Counted from the first letter of the stretch, positions 53,455-62,166 are shown. The stretch is DNA of 64,000 bases from JAOXRU01 sp965247735 (GCA_965247735.1 CBDFHN010000002.1:4526001-4590000); one strand, 5' to 3'. A program made the numbers and translations. The notes: generated by a model not told the origin, from the letters alone.

Positions 53455-54477
53455 ATGAGCAAAACTAAATTAGAATACATCTGGTTAGATGGTCATCAAC
53501 CAACTCAAGAATTAAGAAGTAAAACTAAAATTGTTGAAGATTTTAATGGAAAAATTGAAGAATGTCCAGTTTGGTCTTTCGACGGAAGCTCCACAGAACA
53601 AGCGAGTGGAGGTTCTTCTGACTGTCTATTAAAGCCAGTAGCAATCTATCCAGATCCAGAAAGAATAGCAGCATTTTTAGTAATGTGTGAAGTTTTAAAT
53701 GCAGACGGAACAGCACATCCTTCTAATGCTAGAGCAGCAATTGATGATGATGATAACGACTTTTGGTTTGGTTTTGAGCAAGAGTATTTCTTAATGGATG
53801 CCGAAACGGATTTACCATTAGGATTCCCAAGAGGAGGTTTCCCTGGGCCACAAGGTAAATATTACTGCTCTGTAGGTGGTAGATATACTTGGGGTAGAGA
53901 TTTTGTAGAAGAGCATATGGACTTATGTATCCAAGCAGGTATTAATATTGAAGGAATTAACCAAGAGGTTGCTCCAGGACAATGGGAGTTTCAATGTTTT
54001 GCAAAAGGTGCTAAATTAGCTGGTGATGAGATATGGGTAGCACGTTACTTATTGAACAGACTTTCTGAAAAATATGGATACTATATAGAATTACACCCAA
54101 AACCTATTAAAGGAGATTGGAATGGTTCTGGAATGCATGCCAATTTCTCTAATGAAGTATTAAGAACATGTGGATCTCAAGAGGTTTACGAAAAAATATG
54201 TGAAGCCTTTAGACCAGTTACCGAAAAACATATCGATGTTTACGGAGCATTTAATAACGAACGTCTTACTGGATTGCACGAAACAGCATCTATAAAAGAC
54301 TTTAGCTATGGTGTTTCTGATAGAGGTGCTTCTATACGTATCCCAATTATTACCGTAGAAAACGGATGGAAAGGATGGTTAGAAGACAGAAGACCAGCTT
54401 CTAATGGTGATCCATACAAGATTGCTGCGCGTATTATAAAAACTGTTAAAAAAGCAGATATTTCAGAATTGGTATAA
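53455..54477 (+). CDS. glnA: Type II (eukaryote-like) glutamine synthetase
   Basis: The 340-residue enzyme is of the short GSII class. N-terminal EYIWLDGHQPTQELRSKTK and PVWSFDGSSTEQA form the beta-grasp domain. GFEQEYFLMD carries metal-binding glutamates, NQEVAPGQWEFQ and GDWNGSGMHANFS contain the glutamate/ATP site, and HETASIKDFSYGVSDRGASI follows near the C-terminus. It lacks the adenylylation region of GSI. GSII is typical of eukaryotes and some bacteria, including Flavobacteriaceae. It is divergent from GSIII; the two probably respond to nitrogen status. A good promoter (53390-53420) and terminator (54519-54555) make it a single-gene unit. Confidence 0.95.
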   Translation: MSKTKLEYIWLDGHQPTQELRSKTKIVEDFNGKIEECPVWSFDGSSTEQASGGSSDCLLKPVAIYPDPERIAAFLVMCEVLNADGTAHPSNARAAIDDDDNDFWFGFEQEYFLMDAETDLPLGFPRGGFPGPQGKYYCSVGGRYTWGRDFVEEHMDLCIQAGINIEGINQEVAPGQWEFQCFAKGAKLAGDEIWVARYLLNRLSEKYGYYIELHPKPIKGDWNGSGMHANFSNEVLRTCGSQEVYEKICEAFRPVTEKHIDVYGAFNNERLTGLHETASIKDFSYGVSDRGASIRIPIITVENGWKGWLEDRRPASNGDPYKIAARIIKTVKKADISELV

Positions 54478-54518
54478 ACCAATAAGCAAGTGTATTAGTA
54501 AACAATACTATATATAGC

Positions 54519-54555
54519 AAAAGGACTTCATTTATTTTGAGGTCCTTTTTTTTTT
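54519..54555 (+). terminator. Terminator of the GSII gene
   Basis: A 12-bp stem (54519-54530 with 54538-54549, one wobble) with a 7-base loop is followed by T only. It lies 41 bases after the stop codon. Confidence 0.8.
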
Positions 54556-54705
54556 GGAGCAATTTCCTGCTTTCCATTATAGTTTTTGTCCTGCCTCCAA
54601 AAAGCTGCCATTGCAATCAGGGCTAAGCATTCTAGTAGCTTCTACTTTTTATATACCATCTCACTTTTTTTTCGTTAATTAGTGGTAAACCAAACAACAA
54701 CTAGT

Positions 54706-55131
54706 ATGGAACGTAAAGAATTTTTAAGAACCCTAGGTGGAGCGGCAGCTTTTGCATTGGTGTTTCCATGTGTAGGCGCTTGCTCAAAAAGTGATGATGA
54801 TGCGCCACCAGAAGAACCTTCGGGGAAAATAGATTATACAATAGATCTTAATGCCGCCGAAGCTGTAAAGTTAAAAACTAATGGAGGTTTTTTTATAAAA
54901 GATAATAATGTCGTAATTGCCAGAACATTAAATGGAGATTATGCCGCAGCTTCTCGAAAATGTAGTCACGAAGGTAATTATCAAGTTATTTATCATGAAG
55001 ATGAGTTTTCTTGCAATGTGCACAATTCTAGGTTTAATCTTAACGGTACACCTCTTAATGCAGTAACTTCAAATAAGTTAAAAATATATCAAACTAGTCT
55101 TGGTGGAGATACCTTACGTGTTTTTGAATAA
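54706..55131 (+). CDS. Rieske [2Fe-2S] lipoprotein
   Basis: The ATG at 54706 (141 residues, MERKEFLRTLGGAAAFALVF) is preferred to the frame start at 54682. The signal peptide ends in a lipobox-like VGACSKSDDD with an RK pair near the N-terminus, somewhat like a Tat signal. The Rieske motifs are CSHEGNYQV (CxH) and CNVHNSRFNLNG (CxxH), which bind a [2Fe-2S] cluster by two Cys and two His. It probably carries electrons at the outer face of the inner membrane, or has a structural role. No cytochrome or oxygenase partner lies nearby, so its redox partner is unknown. Confidence 0.85.
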   Translation: MERKEFLRTLGGAAAFALVFPCVGACSKSDDDAPPEEPSGKIDYTIDLNAAEAVKLKTNGGFFIKDNNVVIARTLNGDYAAASRKCSHEGNYQVIYHEDEFSCNVHNSRFNLNGTPLNAVTSNKLKIYQTSLGGDTLRVFE

Positions 55132-55235
55132 TAACAATTGTTGTTCAAGAGTGACTGTCTATGCTTTAAGTTATATGTGACGTTTATTTTTTAAACTTTT
55201 ATCATAAAAAGCTGAGTTTTAATTTAATTATTTTC

Positions 55236-55243
55236 TATATTTG
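55236..55243 (+). promoter_or_regulatory. -7 promoter element upstream of the small lipoprotein
   Basis: TATATTTG fits TAnnTTTG. The bases just before it (AATTATTTTC) also occur before the element of the GG-leader peptide gene at 56939, so the two may be expressed alike. The leader to ATG 55368 would be about 120 bases. Confidence 0.5.
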
Positions 55244-55367
55244 AAGAGTGAACATCTTTTTGAAATGAAATAATTTACTGCATTTCATCGAATTTATTGA
55301 TATTAATGCAATTTTAATAAACATTTTATAGTTAAGATATAAGTATTAACCTTTAAATCTTTTAACT

Positions 55368-55514
55368 ATGAACTTTAAAAAGCTATTTCTTTCTATGGTT
55401 GTTCTTTTTGGAATAACAGTGCTATTCTCCTGTGAGAATACAACTGCCGAAGATGATAATTTGTATGAGCAACAAGCAATTGATAAATCAGAATTTCACG
55501 ACAGGGATACTTGA
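55368..55514 (+). CDS. Small lipoprotein (48 residues)
   Basis: ATG 55368 opens a complete 48-residue frame. The basic N-terminus MNFKKLFLSMVVLFG is followed by a lipobox ending in LFSC (Cys22) and then an acidic tail (ENTTAEDDNLYEQQ). This is a textbook lipoprotein signal, with a mature part of only 27 residues. Its 3' end overlaps the start of the membrane-protein gene by 50 bases in another frame, an unusual arrangement that may couple their translation. Function is unknown. Such small lipoproteins can be entry-exclusion, immunity or stress peptides, but nothing here decides. Confidence 0.65.
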   Translation: MNFKKLFLSMVVLFGITVLFSCENTTAEDDNLYEQQAIDKSEFHDRDT

Positions 55515-55974
55515 TTTTAATTTTTTGAAGTGGTTGGCAATAGTAATATTGTCAGCCCTTCCTTATATTCATGACGTTATGACTATAAGTGGGAAGGGAA
55601 TTAAAGGCTGGGTCCCAGATTTTGGAATTCAAAAGCTTTTAATGGATTCAGAAGGTTATATTTTAGGTTTTACCTCATATCGCGTTTTTGTTTATACTTT
55701 TTTTTTACATTTATTTGCCCATATTGGATGGGTTGGTTGGTTTTTTGATGCCAAAGGAAAATCATACCGGACAGCATTATTGGTTCCAGTAGCTTTAAGT
55801 GCATATCAAATTCTAGTCATTTTACTTAATTCACGAAGAACTCCTTTTAACGAGCCAGACACCAAATTTTTTATTACTTCTTTTTTATCGATCGTTTTAG
55901 CGATCAACTTTTTTTATAATAACAAGAAAAGAGTACCTACTTCATTTTCTAAAACAAACAATATTACAAAATGA
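55465..55974 (+). CDS. Four-span membrane protein, unknown function
   Basis: The best start is ATG 55465 (169 residues, MSNKQLINQNFTTGILDF), though the frame opens at 55432 and the overlap with the preceding lipoprotein leaves the start uncertain. Four hydrophobic segments are clear (about 20-37, 67-87, 100-120, 130-148), with TSYRVFVYTFFLHLFAHIGW in the second. The tail is short and basic. I recognise no family. Its stop overlaps the next start by four bases (ATGA), so the following hypothetical gene is translationally coupled. Confidence 0.65.
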   Translation: MSNKQLINQNFTTGILDFNFLKWLAIVILSALPYIHDVMTISGKGIKGWVPDFGIQKLLMDSEGYILGFTSYRVFVYTFFLHLFAHIGWVGWFFDAKGKSYRTALLVPVALSAYQILVILLNSRRTPFNEPDTKFFITSFLSIVLAINFFYNNKKRVPTSFSKTNNITK

Positions 55975-56279
55975 CAGGTCCAAAGACATCAATATCTTTT
56001 ATTACAAATTTTTGCGCAAAAGTGGACACTATTTTTCAAGTAGTTAATACGGTTGTTGACGGTGTTAATAATGCTAAGCCATATGAGATAGAGTGGACAG
56101 CTGTTGTTGAAGAATACAAGCAAAATAGTTTTAATGATATAGAGGAGTTTGCTGCTAATTATACTTTTGGTTATCATATGTTGCACGATAATCTTAACGA
56201 TGAAATTAGCAAAGAAGCAATGCGAATAGAATTAAAAATGCATTTACTTCAATTACAAGAAGAGGGTGTATTGGAATAG
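55971..56279 (+). CDS. Hypothetical acidic cytoplasmic protein
   Basis: The 102-residue protein has no signal peptide or membrane span. It is predicted largely helical and acidic in its second half (EEYKQNSFNDIEEFAANYTF, ELKMHLLQLQEEG). Its start codon overlaps the stop of the membrane protein gene (ATGA), so the two are probably made together and may interact. I do not recognise a family. It ends 238 bases upstream of a 30-residue frame and about 700 bases before the GG-leader peptide gene. Confidence 0.6.
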   Translation: MTGPKTSISFITNFCAKVDTIFQVVNTVVDGVNNAKPYEIEWTAVVEEYKQNSFNDIEEFAANYTFGYHMLHDNLNDEISKEAMRIELKMHLLQLQEEGVLE

Positions 56280-56517
56280 TTCTTGTAAAAAAACGTAAAA
56301 TATAGTATTGTAAACGGATAGTACAGCTCTTTCTTAAGTTCAGTACTGTTCTTGCATAAAAAATATTCATCTTAAATTATAACTGTTTTTTTTTGTAACA
56401 TTTTCAGTAGTTAGTCTACCAATAATTAATGCTAAGACTATTAAATGTTAAATGAGTATATAAAAGTTTATCACTAATAAGTAATAGCTCTTTGTTAAAA
56501 ACAATAAACATAAACAG

Positions 56518-56610
56518 ATGAAAAAGGTAATTGAAAATTTAAAACAAAAATGGAACAAATTTTATAGCTGCGAAGTAAAAACGTTTCATAAAATGCTAGG
56601 CATTAAGTAA
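56518..56610 (+). CDS. Possible 30-residue basic peptide
   Basis: ATG 56518 opens MKKVIENLKQKWNKFYSCEV plus ten residues ending in HKMLGIK. It is strongly basic and probably helical, with one Cys. The frame is complete and follows a purine-rich stretch. It could be a small cytoplasmic protein or a chance frame; no family is recognised. Confidence 0.35.
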   Translation: MKKVIENLKQKWNKFYSCEVKTFHKMLGIK

Positions 56611-56973
56611 TCCCTTTGTGTGTTGAGAAGACAATTCCTGAATAGCTAGCAAAGTAAAAGGGCTACGTCCAATATTTGAGTTATTGAAAACATAGCCCTA
56701 ACTAACACTAACTGACTGACTGTGGAACAAAAGTAATATATAATTTGCCTCTTTAAAAGAGGGATAATATTGGTTTTTTAATATTAGGGTTTTCCCTTAG
56801 ATACAGAAAAATCTTCATTTTCTTGTGAAAATTTACGCACATATACCTATAGTTTATTAAGTTTTTGATATTTTTTTTATAGGCTAATACTCAACTATTT
56901 ATCTAACGACAAAATTTGATATATTAAATTATTTTCTCTATATTTAATGATTATTAATTTAAACCATCGAGTT
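56611..56973. other. Intergenic region upstream of the GG-leader peptide gene
   Basis: These 363 bases contain an inverted repeat, AGGGCTA at 56659-56665 with TAGCCCT at 56693-56699, without a T run. CTAACTAACACTAACTGACTG lies just after it. The promoter of the next gene is at 56916-56946. No further gene was found. Confidence 0.5.
56916..56946 (+). promoter_or_regulatory. Promoter of the GG-leader peptide gene
   Basis: TTG at 56916-56918 and TATATTTA at 56939-56946 are 20 bases apart, close to the TTG/TAnnTTTG pattern. The leader to ATG 56974 would be about 20 bases. Confidence 0.6.
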
Positions 56974-57126
56974 ATGTTAAAAAGTATTTTAAGCCTTGGA
57001 ACAGTTTTAAAAAAAATGGAACAACAAGCTATTAATGGAGGGAAATTGGAGTGTATCCTTCCTAATGGTAGATGTTTAAGGTATTGGTTTGGTTGTGCAG
57101 AAGAACAATGCCAGCCTCAACCCTAA
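56974..57126 (+). CDS. Double-glycine-leader peptide precursor (bacteriocin/RiPP-like)
   Basis: ATG 56974 opens a 50-residue frame. The leader LGTVLKKMEQQAINGG (residues 8-23) has the conserved LG...L.K.EQ..INGG pattern of Bacteroidota natural-product precursors that are cut after Gly-Gly by C39-peptidase ABC exporters. The predicted core has 27 residues with four Cys (C27, C34, C41, C46; spacing 6-6-4) and aromatic RYWFG, which suits two disulfides or thioether cross-links. The gene has its own promoter and a terminator 7 bases after the stop, so it is a short single-gene transcript. No modifying enzyme, C39 transporter or immunity gene is adjacent, so it is an orphan precursor served from elsewhere. 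Confidence 0.75.
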   Translation: MLKSILSLGTVLKKMEQQAINGGKLECILPNGRCLRYWFGCAEEQCQPQP

Positions 57127-57133
57127 AAGTATG

Positions 57134-57157
57134 AAGCGAGCTAGTCTCGCTTTTTTT
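57134..57157 (+). terminator. Terminator of the GG-leader peptide gene
   Basis: AAGCGAG (57134-57140) pairs with CTCGCTT (57146-57152) around CTAGT, followed by five T. It shows that the peptide gene is a complete transcription unit. Confidence 0.85.
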
Positions 57158-57881
57158 CTTTCTTATATGGTATTTGCTTCTTTTTTTTTGGGTTTAGAAT
57201 ATTGTTATAAATCAGAATGGTTCTCTTAGTTTTACTATCTGGAATACTTTTTTCTAAAAGCTGATGCTTTTGCATTGGAAGTTTCCCAACTTTAGTGTTC
57301 AGCTATTTTATATTTAAAATCAATTCGGTCCTAAACGTTTTGTTAACTATGTGAATTTCCTTGGTATAATAGGATCTAAGAGGAATTATAATAAGAAAGG
57401 GATTCGTTTTGAATGCTATTGTTTTTATGTCCTATCTAGATTTTGTCGTAAAATTTGCAGTGAAATTCCAGTAAAATTATAGGCTGTTTGAACGATAGTG
57501 AGTTCCTATAATTTATGGGATGAATAATAAATTTAGGCAAAATATAGTCAGACTAGATTTTTTTGTTTAGCGCATTATTTGTTATTGTCTTAGACGTATT
57601 TGTGAATCTCCTTTATCGATTTCGTTTTTTTATCAATGACCCGAGCGCAGCGAACTGATGAATCTTATTATTAAGATAACTAGTTTGAATAAAAAAATGA
57701 AAATGATTATTTATTTAGGACGCTATTGATTTAAAATCAAAAATATATGTGCAAATTGTTTACAGCAGAATAGGATGACAGTAAAATAAGGCTCAAACCT
57801 ATTTACCTTCGTTTGGAAAATAGGCAAAGCGAAAAGTCTAATATCTTAAGAGAAACAATTAATATGCTATTTTTTTAAGCA
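57158..57881. other. Intergenic region without a recognisable gene
   Basis: These 724 bases are AT-rich. A small GC-richer patch (GACCCGAGCGCAGCGAAC near 57637-57654) stands out. Only very short frames occur, such as a 20-codon one at 57167, and none looks coding. No repeat shared with the rest of the window was noticed. Confidence 0.45.
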
Positions 57882-60800
57882 TTATAGTTGCGCTATTATT
57901 TCTTTGATTGTAATTTGAAGTTGGTTCAATTCTTTTGTTGCTAAAATTAAATTATCCTTATGTGTTTGAGTCACTTGAAAACTTTCCCATTGATTGCCTA
58001 AAACACGAGAAATACGGTCACGAACTCCTGGTAATTGATATTCTGAGTGTTTTTTAAGAGTTTCGTTTCCTGCTAATGCATATTGAAGTTTTAATAACCT
58101 AAGTCTGTTCTCTTCCATTTTTTTGAGCTTCTCTCCACGATTTGCCATAATAAATTGTTTCTTTTTAATATCTATAGTTTTAAGTGCATCATTAATGCTG
58201 CTATTAAGTGCATCTGCTTTTATGGAGAGTTCAGCTGCATTTGAATAAAATTCAAACCTATTGGCTGTTGATTTTTCTGGACTTAGACTTAACGTCTCTA
58301 CAGTAAAGGATTTTTGTTCTCCTAAGTTTTCTAGAATTCCATTGTGTTCAACAATTAATTGTGCATTATAGACACCATCAGGTACAAAAGCTATTTCTCT
58401 GCTTTTTTTACCATTTTCAGAAAATATTTTTGTAGAAAGATTCCAATTTACCTCCTGATAACCTTTACGGTTACTAACATTTAACAATGCAAAGGTTTTA
58501 TTGCCTTTTGTGATTTTGAGCTTTATAGTAGTATTTTTTTCAAAATCTTCTTTCGTCAATTCTTCTGTAGTAGGGTAGGTACTCGAATTAGAATTGTGCA
58601 AGCGCTGCTGTTTGGTATTGCTATAGCTTTTTCCTAAATAAAAACGGATTTTGGCGCCATATTTTGGGTTATTGGCACTATACATTGCGTCACCAAAACT
58701 TCCTTTTCGTGACCATCCAATATCTCTTCTTTTAAAAAACTGAAGTGCTTTTTTTATAGTGAAAATTTTAGTTTCTGTTTTGTTGATGCTCGTTGCTTCT
58801 CTAAGAACAGTATAATCGTCCAAAATATACATTCCTCTTCCAAAAGAAGCTACAACCAAATCGTTTTCACGTTTTTGAATTTCTAAATCTCTTACGGCAA
58901 TAGTTGGCAATCCATTTTTCATTTGTTGCCATTCCTCGCCTTGATTTAGGGAACTATACACTCCAAATTCTGTTGCTGCAAACAACAAGTTAGGAGAAAC
59001 ATGATCTTCTACCAAGCTCCAACCCGCATGTATTGGTTTAATACCGTTTGTGATAACTTTCCATGTTTTTCCTAAATCTGTGCTTTTTACAAAATAAGGA
59101 CTAAAATCTCCTTCCTTGTGGTTATTAAAAACAGCATAAATGGTATTGCTATTGTGAGAAGAAGCAAAAACATCGGCAACATAAGCTTTTTGTGGAATAC
59201 CTTTAATATGATCTATTCGGTTCCAGCTTTCTCCCTCATTTTCGGTAATTTGTATTAATCCATCATCGGTTCCAACAACAATTAATCCTTTTTTAAGAGG
59301 AGATTCGGAGAGCGAAACAATAGTTCCATAAGGAGAAGTAAATACGTTTTTATAAACCGCTTCTGGTGGCCATATTTTGCCCATAACTGCTCTTTTATTC
59401 CTATTTTCTCCTCGGCTAAGATCTGTACTTATTGGTTGCCAACTGTCTCCTCTATCTGTACTTTTAAACAAACGCTGCGCTGCATAATACAAGGTTTTAG
59501 AATGGTGAGCACTTAAGACTAGAGGAGAATCCCAATGCCAACGTAATGCTGTATCTCCATGATTAGGTTGTGGCTGAATATCTGTTTTTTGACCTGTACG
59601 CTTGTCATAACGTACAATTCCAGCATATTGGTATTGGCTATAAACAATATTAGTATCATCTGGATCAACTCTGCTTTGAAAACCATCACCACCAATAGTT
59701 ATTTTCCAATCTTTATTGGTAATTCCATGCACTGTAGTTGTTTGTGATGGAGCAAAAACCGTTGCATTATCTTGTGTTCCTCCATAAACATTATAAAAAG
59801 GTTTGGCATTGTCTATGCCTACTCTATAAAATTGAGTAATAGGGAGGTTGTTGTGATATTTCCAGGTGGCTCCTGTATCCCAAGATTCGTAAATGCCTCC
59901 ATCTCCACCTACCATTAAATAATTGGGGTCATTGACATCAAATACAATTTCATGGTTGTCAGTATGGCGATTTCTATTGTTTAGGCGTTTAAAACTTTTG
60001 CCACCATCTTTACTGTGATGAATAATTACATCTACTGCATATACATGATCAAAAGCATGAGGACTGGCGTATAACTCACCATAATATTGAGGATCTACAA
60101 CGCTATAATTGCTTTGCATGTTCCAGGTCTCCCCGCTATTTTCTGAACGATAAAAACCACCATCATCTTTAGTTGCTCCTGAAATAAGGGCATAAACCAC
60201 ATTGTTTTTTTGAGGAGATACCGCAATTGCAATTCTTCCGAGATTGCCACTTGGTAATCCTCGACTAAGTTTTTTCCATGTTTTTCCAGCATCACTAGAT
60301 TTATAAATTCTAGATTCATCTCCTCCAGCAACTAAGATTCCTACATGCCTTCTTCTTTGATAAGAAGCAGCATAAATAATATCTGGGTTATTCGGATCAA
60401 AAGAAATATCTGTGATACCAGTATACTTACTTATTTGCAAAATTGCATTCCACGTTTCTCCTCCATCAGTAGTTTTATACAAACCTCTATTCCCACCATT
60501 GGACCACAATGGCCCTTGGGAGGCTACATAAACAGTATTATGATCTCTGGGATCAATTAGTATTTTACCAATATGCTGCGAATTCGGAAGACCCATATTT
60601 TTCCAACTTTTACCACCATCAATGCTTTTATAAACACCATCTCCCCAACTTGCAGAACGCTGACTTTGGTTTTCTCCTGTACCTAACCAAATTATTTGAG
60701 AATCAGTAGGATCTATTGTTATACATCCAGTAGAAAAAGAACCATAGTTTTCAAAGATTGGGTTCCAGGTAGTACCATTATTAATAGTTTTCCAAACATT

Positions 60801-60995
60801 ACCTGAAGAAACGGCAACATACCAGGTACTAGCATCGTTGGGATCTTTTTCGATATCCGATATCCTACCAGTCATAAATCCAGGGCCAATATTTCTGAAT
60901 TTTAAAGAAGCAATTATTTCTTTAGAGACTTGTGCATACATAGTTGTTGTTAGCATCCATAAGAAAAGGAATCTGAGTATAGTTTTTGTTGTCAT
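57882..60995 (-). CDS. VPS10/BNR-repeat beta-propeller exported protein
   Basis: The 1037-residue protein has a signal peptide ending near TTMYAQ. At least ten BNR/Asp-box-like repeats follow (SSGNVWKTINNGTTWNPI, SIDGGKSWKNM, TTDGGETWNAI, SSDAGKTWKKL and similar) spread over about residues 30-730, which form a sortilin/VPS10-type propeller. The C-terminal part (about 780-1037) has beta structure and an Arg-rich helix. Such proteins are annotated as glycosyl hydrolase/BNR or VPS10-domain; catalytic residues are not evident and ligand or protein binding is more likely. No partner genes adjoin it. Its start region lies next to the accessory island at 61.2 kb. Confidence 0.85.
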   Translation of the reverse strand: MTTKTILRFLFLWMLTTTMYAQVSKEIIASLKFRNIGPGFMTGRISDIEKDPNDASTWYVAVSSGNVWKTINNGTTWNPIFENYGSFSTGCITIDPTDSQIIWLGTGENQSQRSASWGDGVYKSIDGGKSWKNMGLPNSQHIGKILIDPRDHNTVYVASQGPLWSNGGNRGLYKTTDGGETWNAILQISKYTGITDISFDPNNPDIIYAASYQRRRHVGILVAGGDESRIYKSSDAGKTWKKLSRGLPSGNLGRIAIAVSPQKNNVVYALISGATKDDGGFYRSENSGETWNMQSNYSVVDPQYYGELYASPHAFDHVYAVDVIIHHSKDGGKSFKRLNNRNRHTDNHEIVFDVNDPNYLMVGGDGGIYESWDTGATWKYHNNLPITQFYRVGIDNAKPFYNVYGGTQDNATVFAPSQTTTVHGITNKDWKITIGGDGFQSRVDPDDTNIVYSQYQYAGIVRYDKRTGQKTDIQPQPNHGDTALRWHWDSPLVLSAHHSKTLYYAAQRLFKSTDRGDSWQPISTDLSRGENRNKRAVMGKIWPPEAVYKNVFTSPYGTIVSLSESPLKKGLIVVGTDDGLIQITENEGESWNRIDHIKGIPQKAYVADVFASSHNSNTIYAVFNNHKEGDFSPYFVKSTDLGKTWKVITNGIKPIHAGWSLVEDHVSPNLLFAATEFGVYSSLNQGEEWQQMKNGLPTIAVRDLEIQKRENDLVVASFGRGMYILDDYTVLREATSINKTETKIFTIKKALQFFKRRDIGWSRKGSFGDAMYSANNPKYGAKIRFYLGKSYSNTKQQRLHNSNSSTYPTTEELTKEDFEKNTTIKLKITKGNKTFALLNVSNRKGYQEVNWNLSTKIFSENGKKSREIAFVPDGVYNAQLIVEHNGILENLGEQKSFTVETLSLSPEKSTANRFEFYSNAAELSIKADALNSSINDALKTIDIKKKQFIMANRGEKLKKMEENRLRLLKLQYALAGNETLKKHSEYQLPGVRDRISRVLGNQWESFQVTQTHKDNLILATKELNQLQITIKEIIAQL

Positions 60996-61525
60996 GGTTA
61001 GTTTGTTTTTATCTTTCGGTAATGAAATTTATTAGCGCGATATAAAGTAAACTTATGTAATTATTGAGTGGATGTCAAAGAAATAATGTTAACACAGAAT
61101 AATCAGATAATTTAATATAACTATTGATTAAAATACTGTTTGATTATTGGTCTGCCTGATGCTAATGTTTTACTTAATCGAGAATAGTAGTACTATTGGG
61201 ATGTGTGTTTTCTAAAGATATTAGTTCTAGTTATAAGTTTTCAACAGTTATTTCGGCATTGTATTCACTATTGGTTATTTTATAAATAGAAATTCACAAA
61301 TTTTTTAAAAAGTCGGTTTTCAGTTGCCAAACAAAAGAGTCTAAAAAAGTTATAAAAAGGAGTGGAAAACATTGTGTTTTTTATGTGAGTAATTACCAGT
61401 TCTTTATTGTCTATAAAAATAAACGACCTAACTACATATGCTTACTGTCTATCGAAAAATAATAGAAACTATTCATTTTTTAGTAAATTTAACTTTAGTA
61501 TGATTTTAATCTAATACTTGTACTA
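60996..61525. other. Intergenic region containing a degenerate repeat copy
   Basis: These 530 AT-rich bases separate the propeller gene from the cassette island. At 61262-61326 lies a degenerate copy of part of the 232-bp repeat found at 63351-63976. No other gene or RNA was recognised. Confidence 0.5.
61262..61326 (+). repeat. Degenerate partial copy of the 232-bp repeat
   Basis: Blocks TTCACTA, GTTATTTTATAA and TTAAAAAGTCGGTTTTCA line up in order with 63721-63780 in the tandem array. The same spacing is kept within a few bases. This places repeat sequence on both sides of the metalloprotease/lipoprotein cassettes. Confidence 0.55.
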
Positions 61526-62152
61526 GTGAGCACCTATAGAAAAGACACTTCTAGAATGAATTTTATAATTGAAGAAGATTGTAAAAGGATAACTATTGAA
61601 CAAAAATGGAGGTACATTTTTTCAACAGAAATGGGCGTTTCAAATTGGACTGATATGGAAAAAAGTATCATTCATCAGAAATTAAATTCTTTGATAGATC
61701 AATCTTGGTCAGACGCTTTCGTTTTAAAAACAATAGGAAATTCTGATTTTGCTAAAAAACATAAAAACACAAAATGGGCTATTGATTTTGATATAAGCTG
61801 GGTTGGTTACGGAGAGCATTGGTTTGTCTATTTAACAAAAGTACCAAAAGACAGTTTTCGAAATATAAGTAGTGTTTATTGGTTTAGAGGACAAATAGTC
61901 ATAAAAACAAGTGATTTTGAAGACAGAAGTCAAAGGGGGTTTTATAGAAAAACTATTCTTCATGAATTTGGTCATACTTTAAGAAATATCGCTAATTATG
62001 ATAGAGGAGATGAGTACAATAGAAGAAGTTCTTATTTTGATGACGAAGAAAGTATAATGAATTTAGGTTCAGAAATAAAAGAAAGACATTTCAGCTATCT
62101 TCTTGAAGAAATTAACACTATGATTCCTTTTACCAAATTCCGTATTTACTAA
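61526..62152 (+). CDS. Zincin metalloprotease-like protein, toxin-module-like
   Basis: The frame begins at GTG 61526 or ATG 61556; 208 residues from the GTG. There is no signal peptide or membrane span. The zinc motif is HEFGH (residues 146-150), followed by GDEY and by ESIMNLGSEIKERH, where the MN turn resembles the Met-turn of metzincins. It has no recognisable N-terminal delivery or propeptide domain, so it looks like an isolated catalytic module. A lipoprotein gene follows 14 bases later, and a second, broken copy of the pair lies downstream. This layout fits C-terminal toxin modules with immunity lipoproteins of the polymorphic-toxin type. That reading is inference. Confidence 0.65.
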   Translation: MSTYRKDTSRMNFIIEEDCKRITIEQKWRYIFSTEMGVSNWTDMEKSIIHQKLNSLIDQSWSDAFVLKTIGNSDFAKKHKNTKWAIDFDISWVGYGEHWFVYLTKVPKDSFRNISSVYWFRGQIVIKTSDFEDRSQRGFYRKTILHEFGHTLRNIANYDRGDEYNRRSSYFDDEESIMNLGSEIKERHFSYLLEEINTMIPFTKFRIY

Positions 62153-62166
62153 ATATAACAAGTCTT

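Noticed and set aside
57167..57229. 20-codon frame after the GG-leader peptide terminator
   Set aside because: No ribosome-binding or leader features, low complexity, downstream of a terminator.
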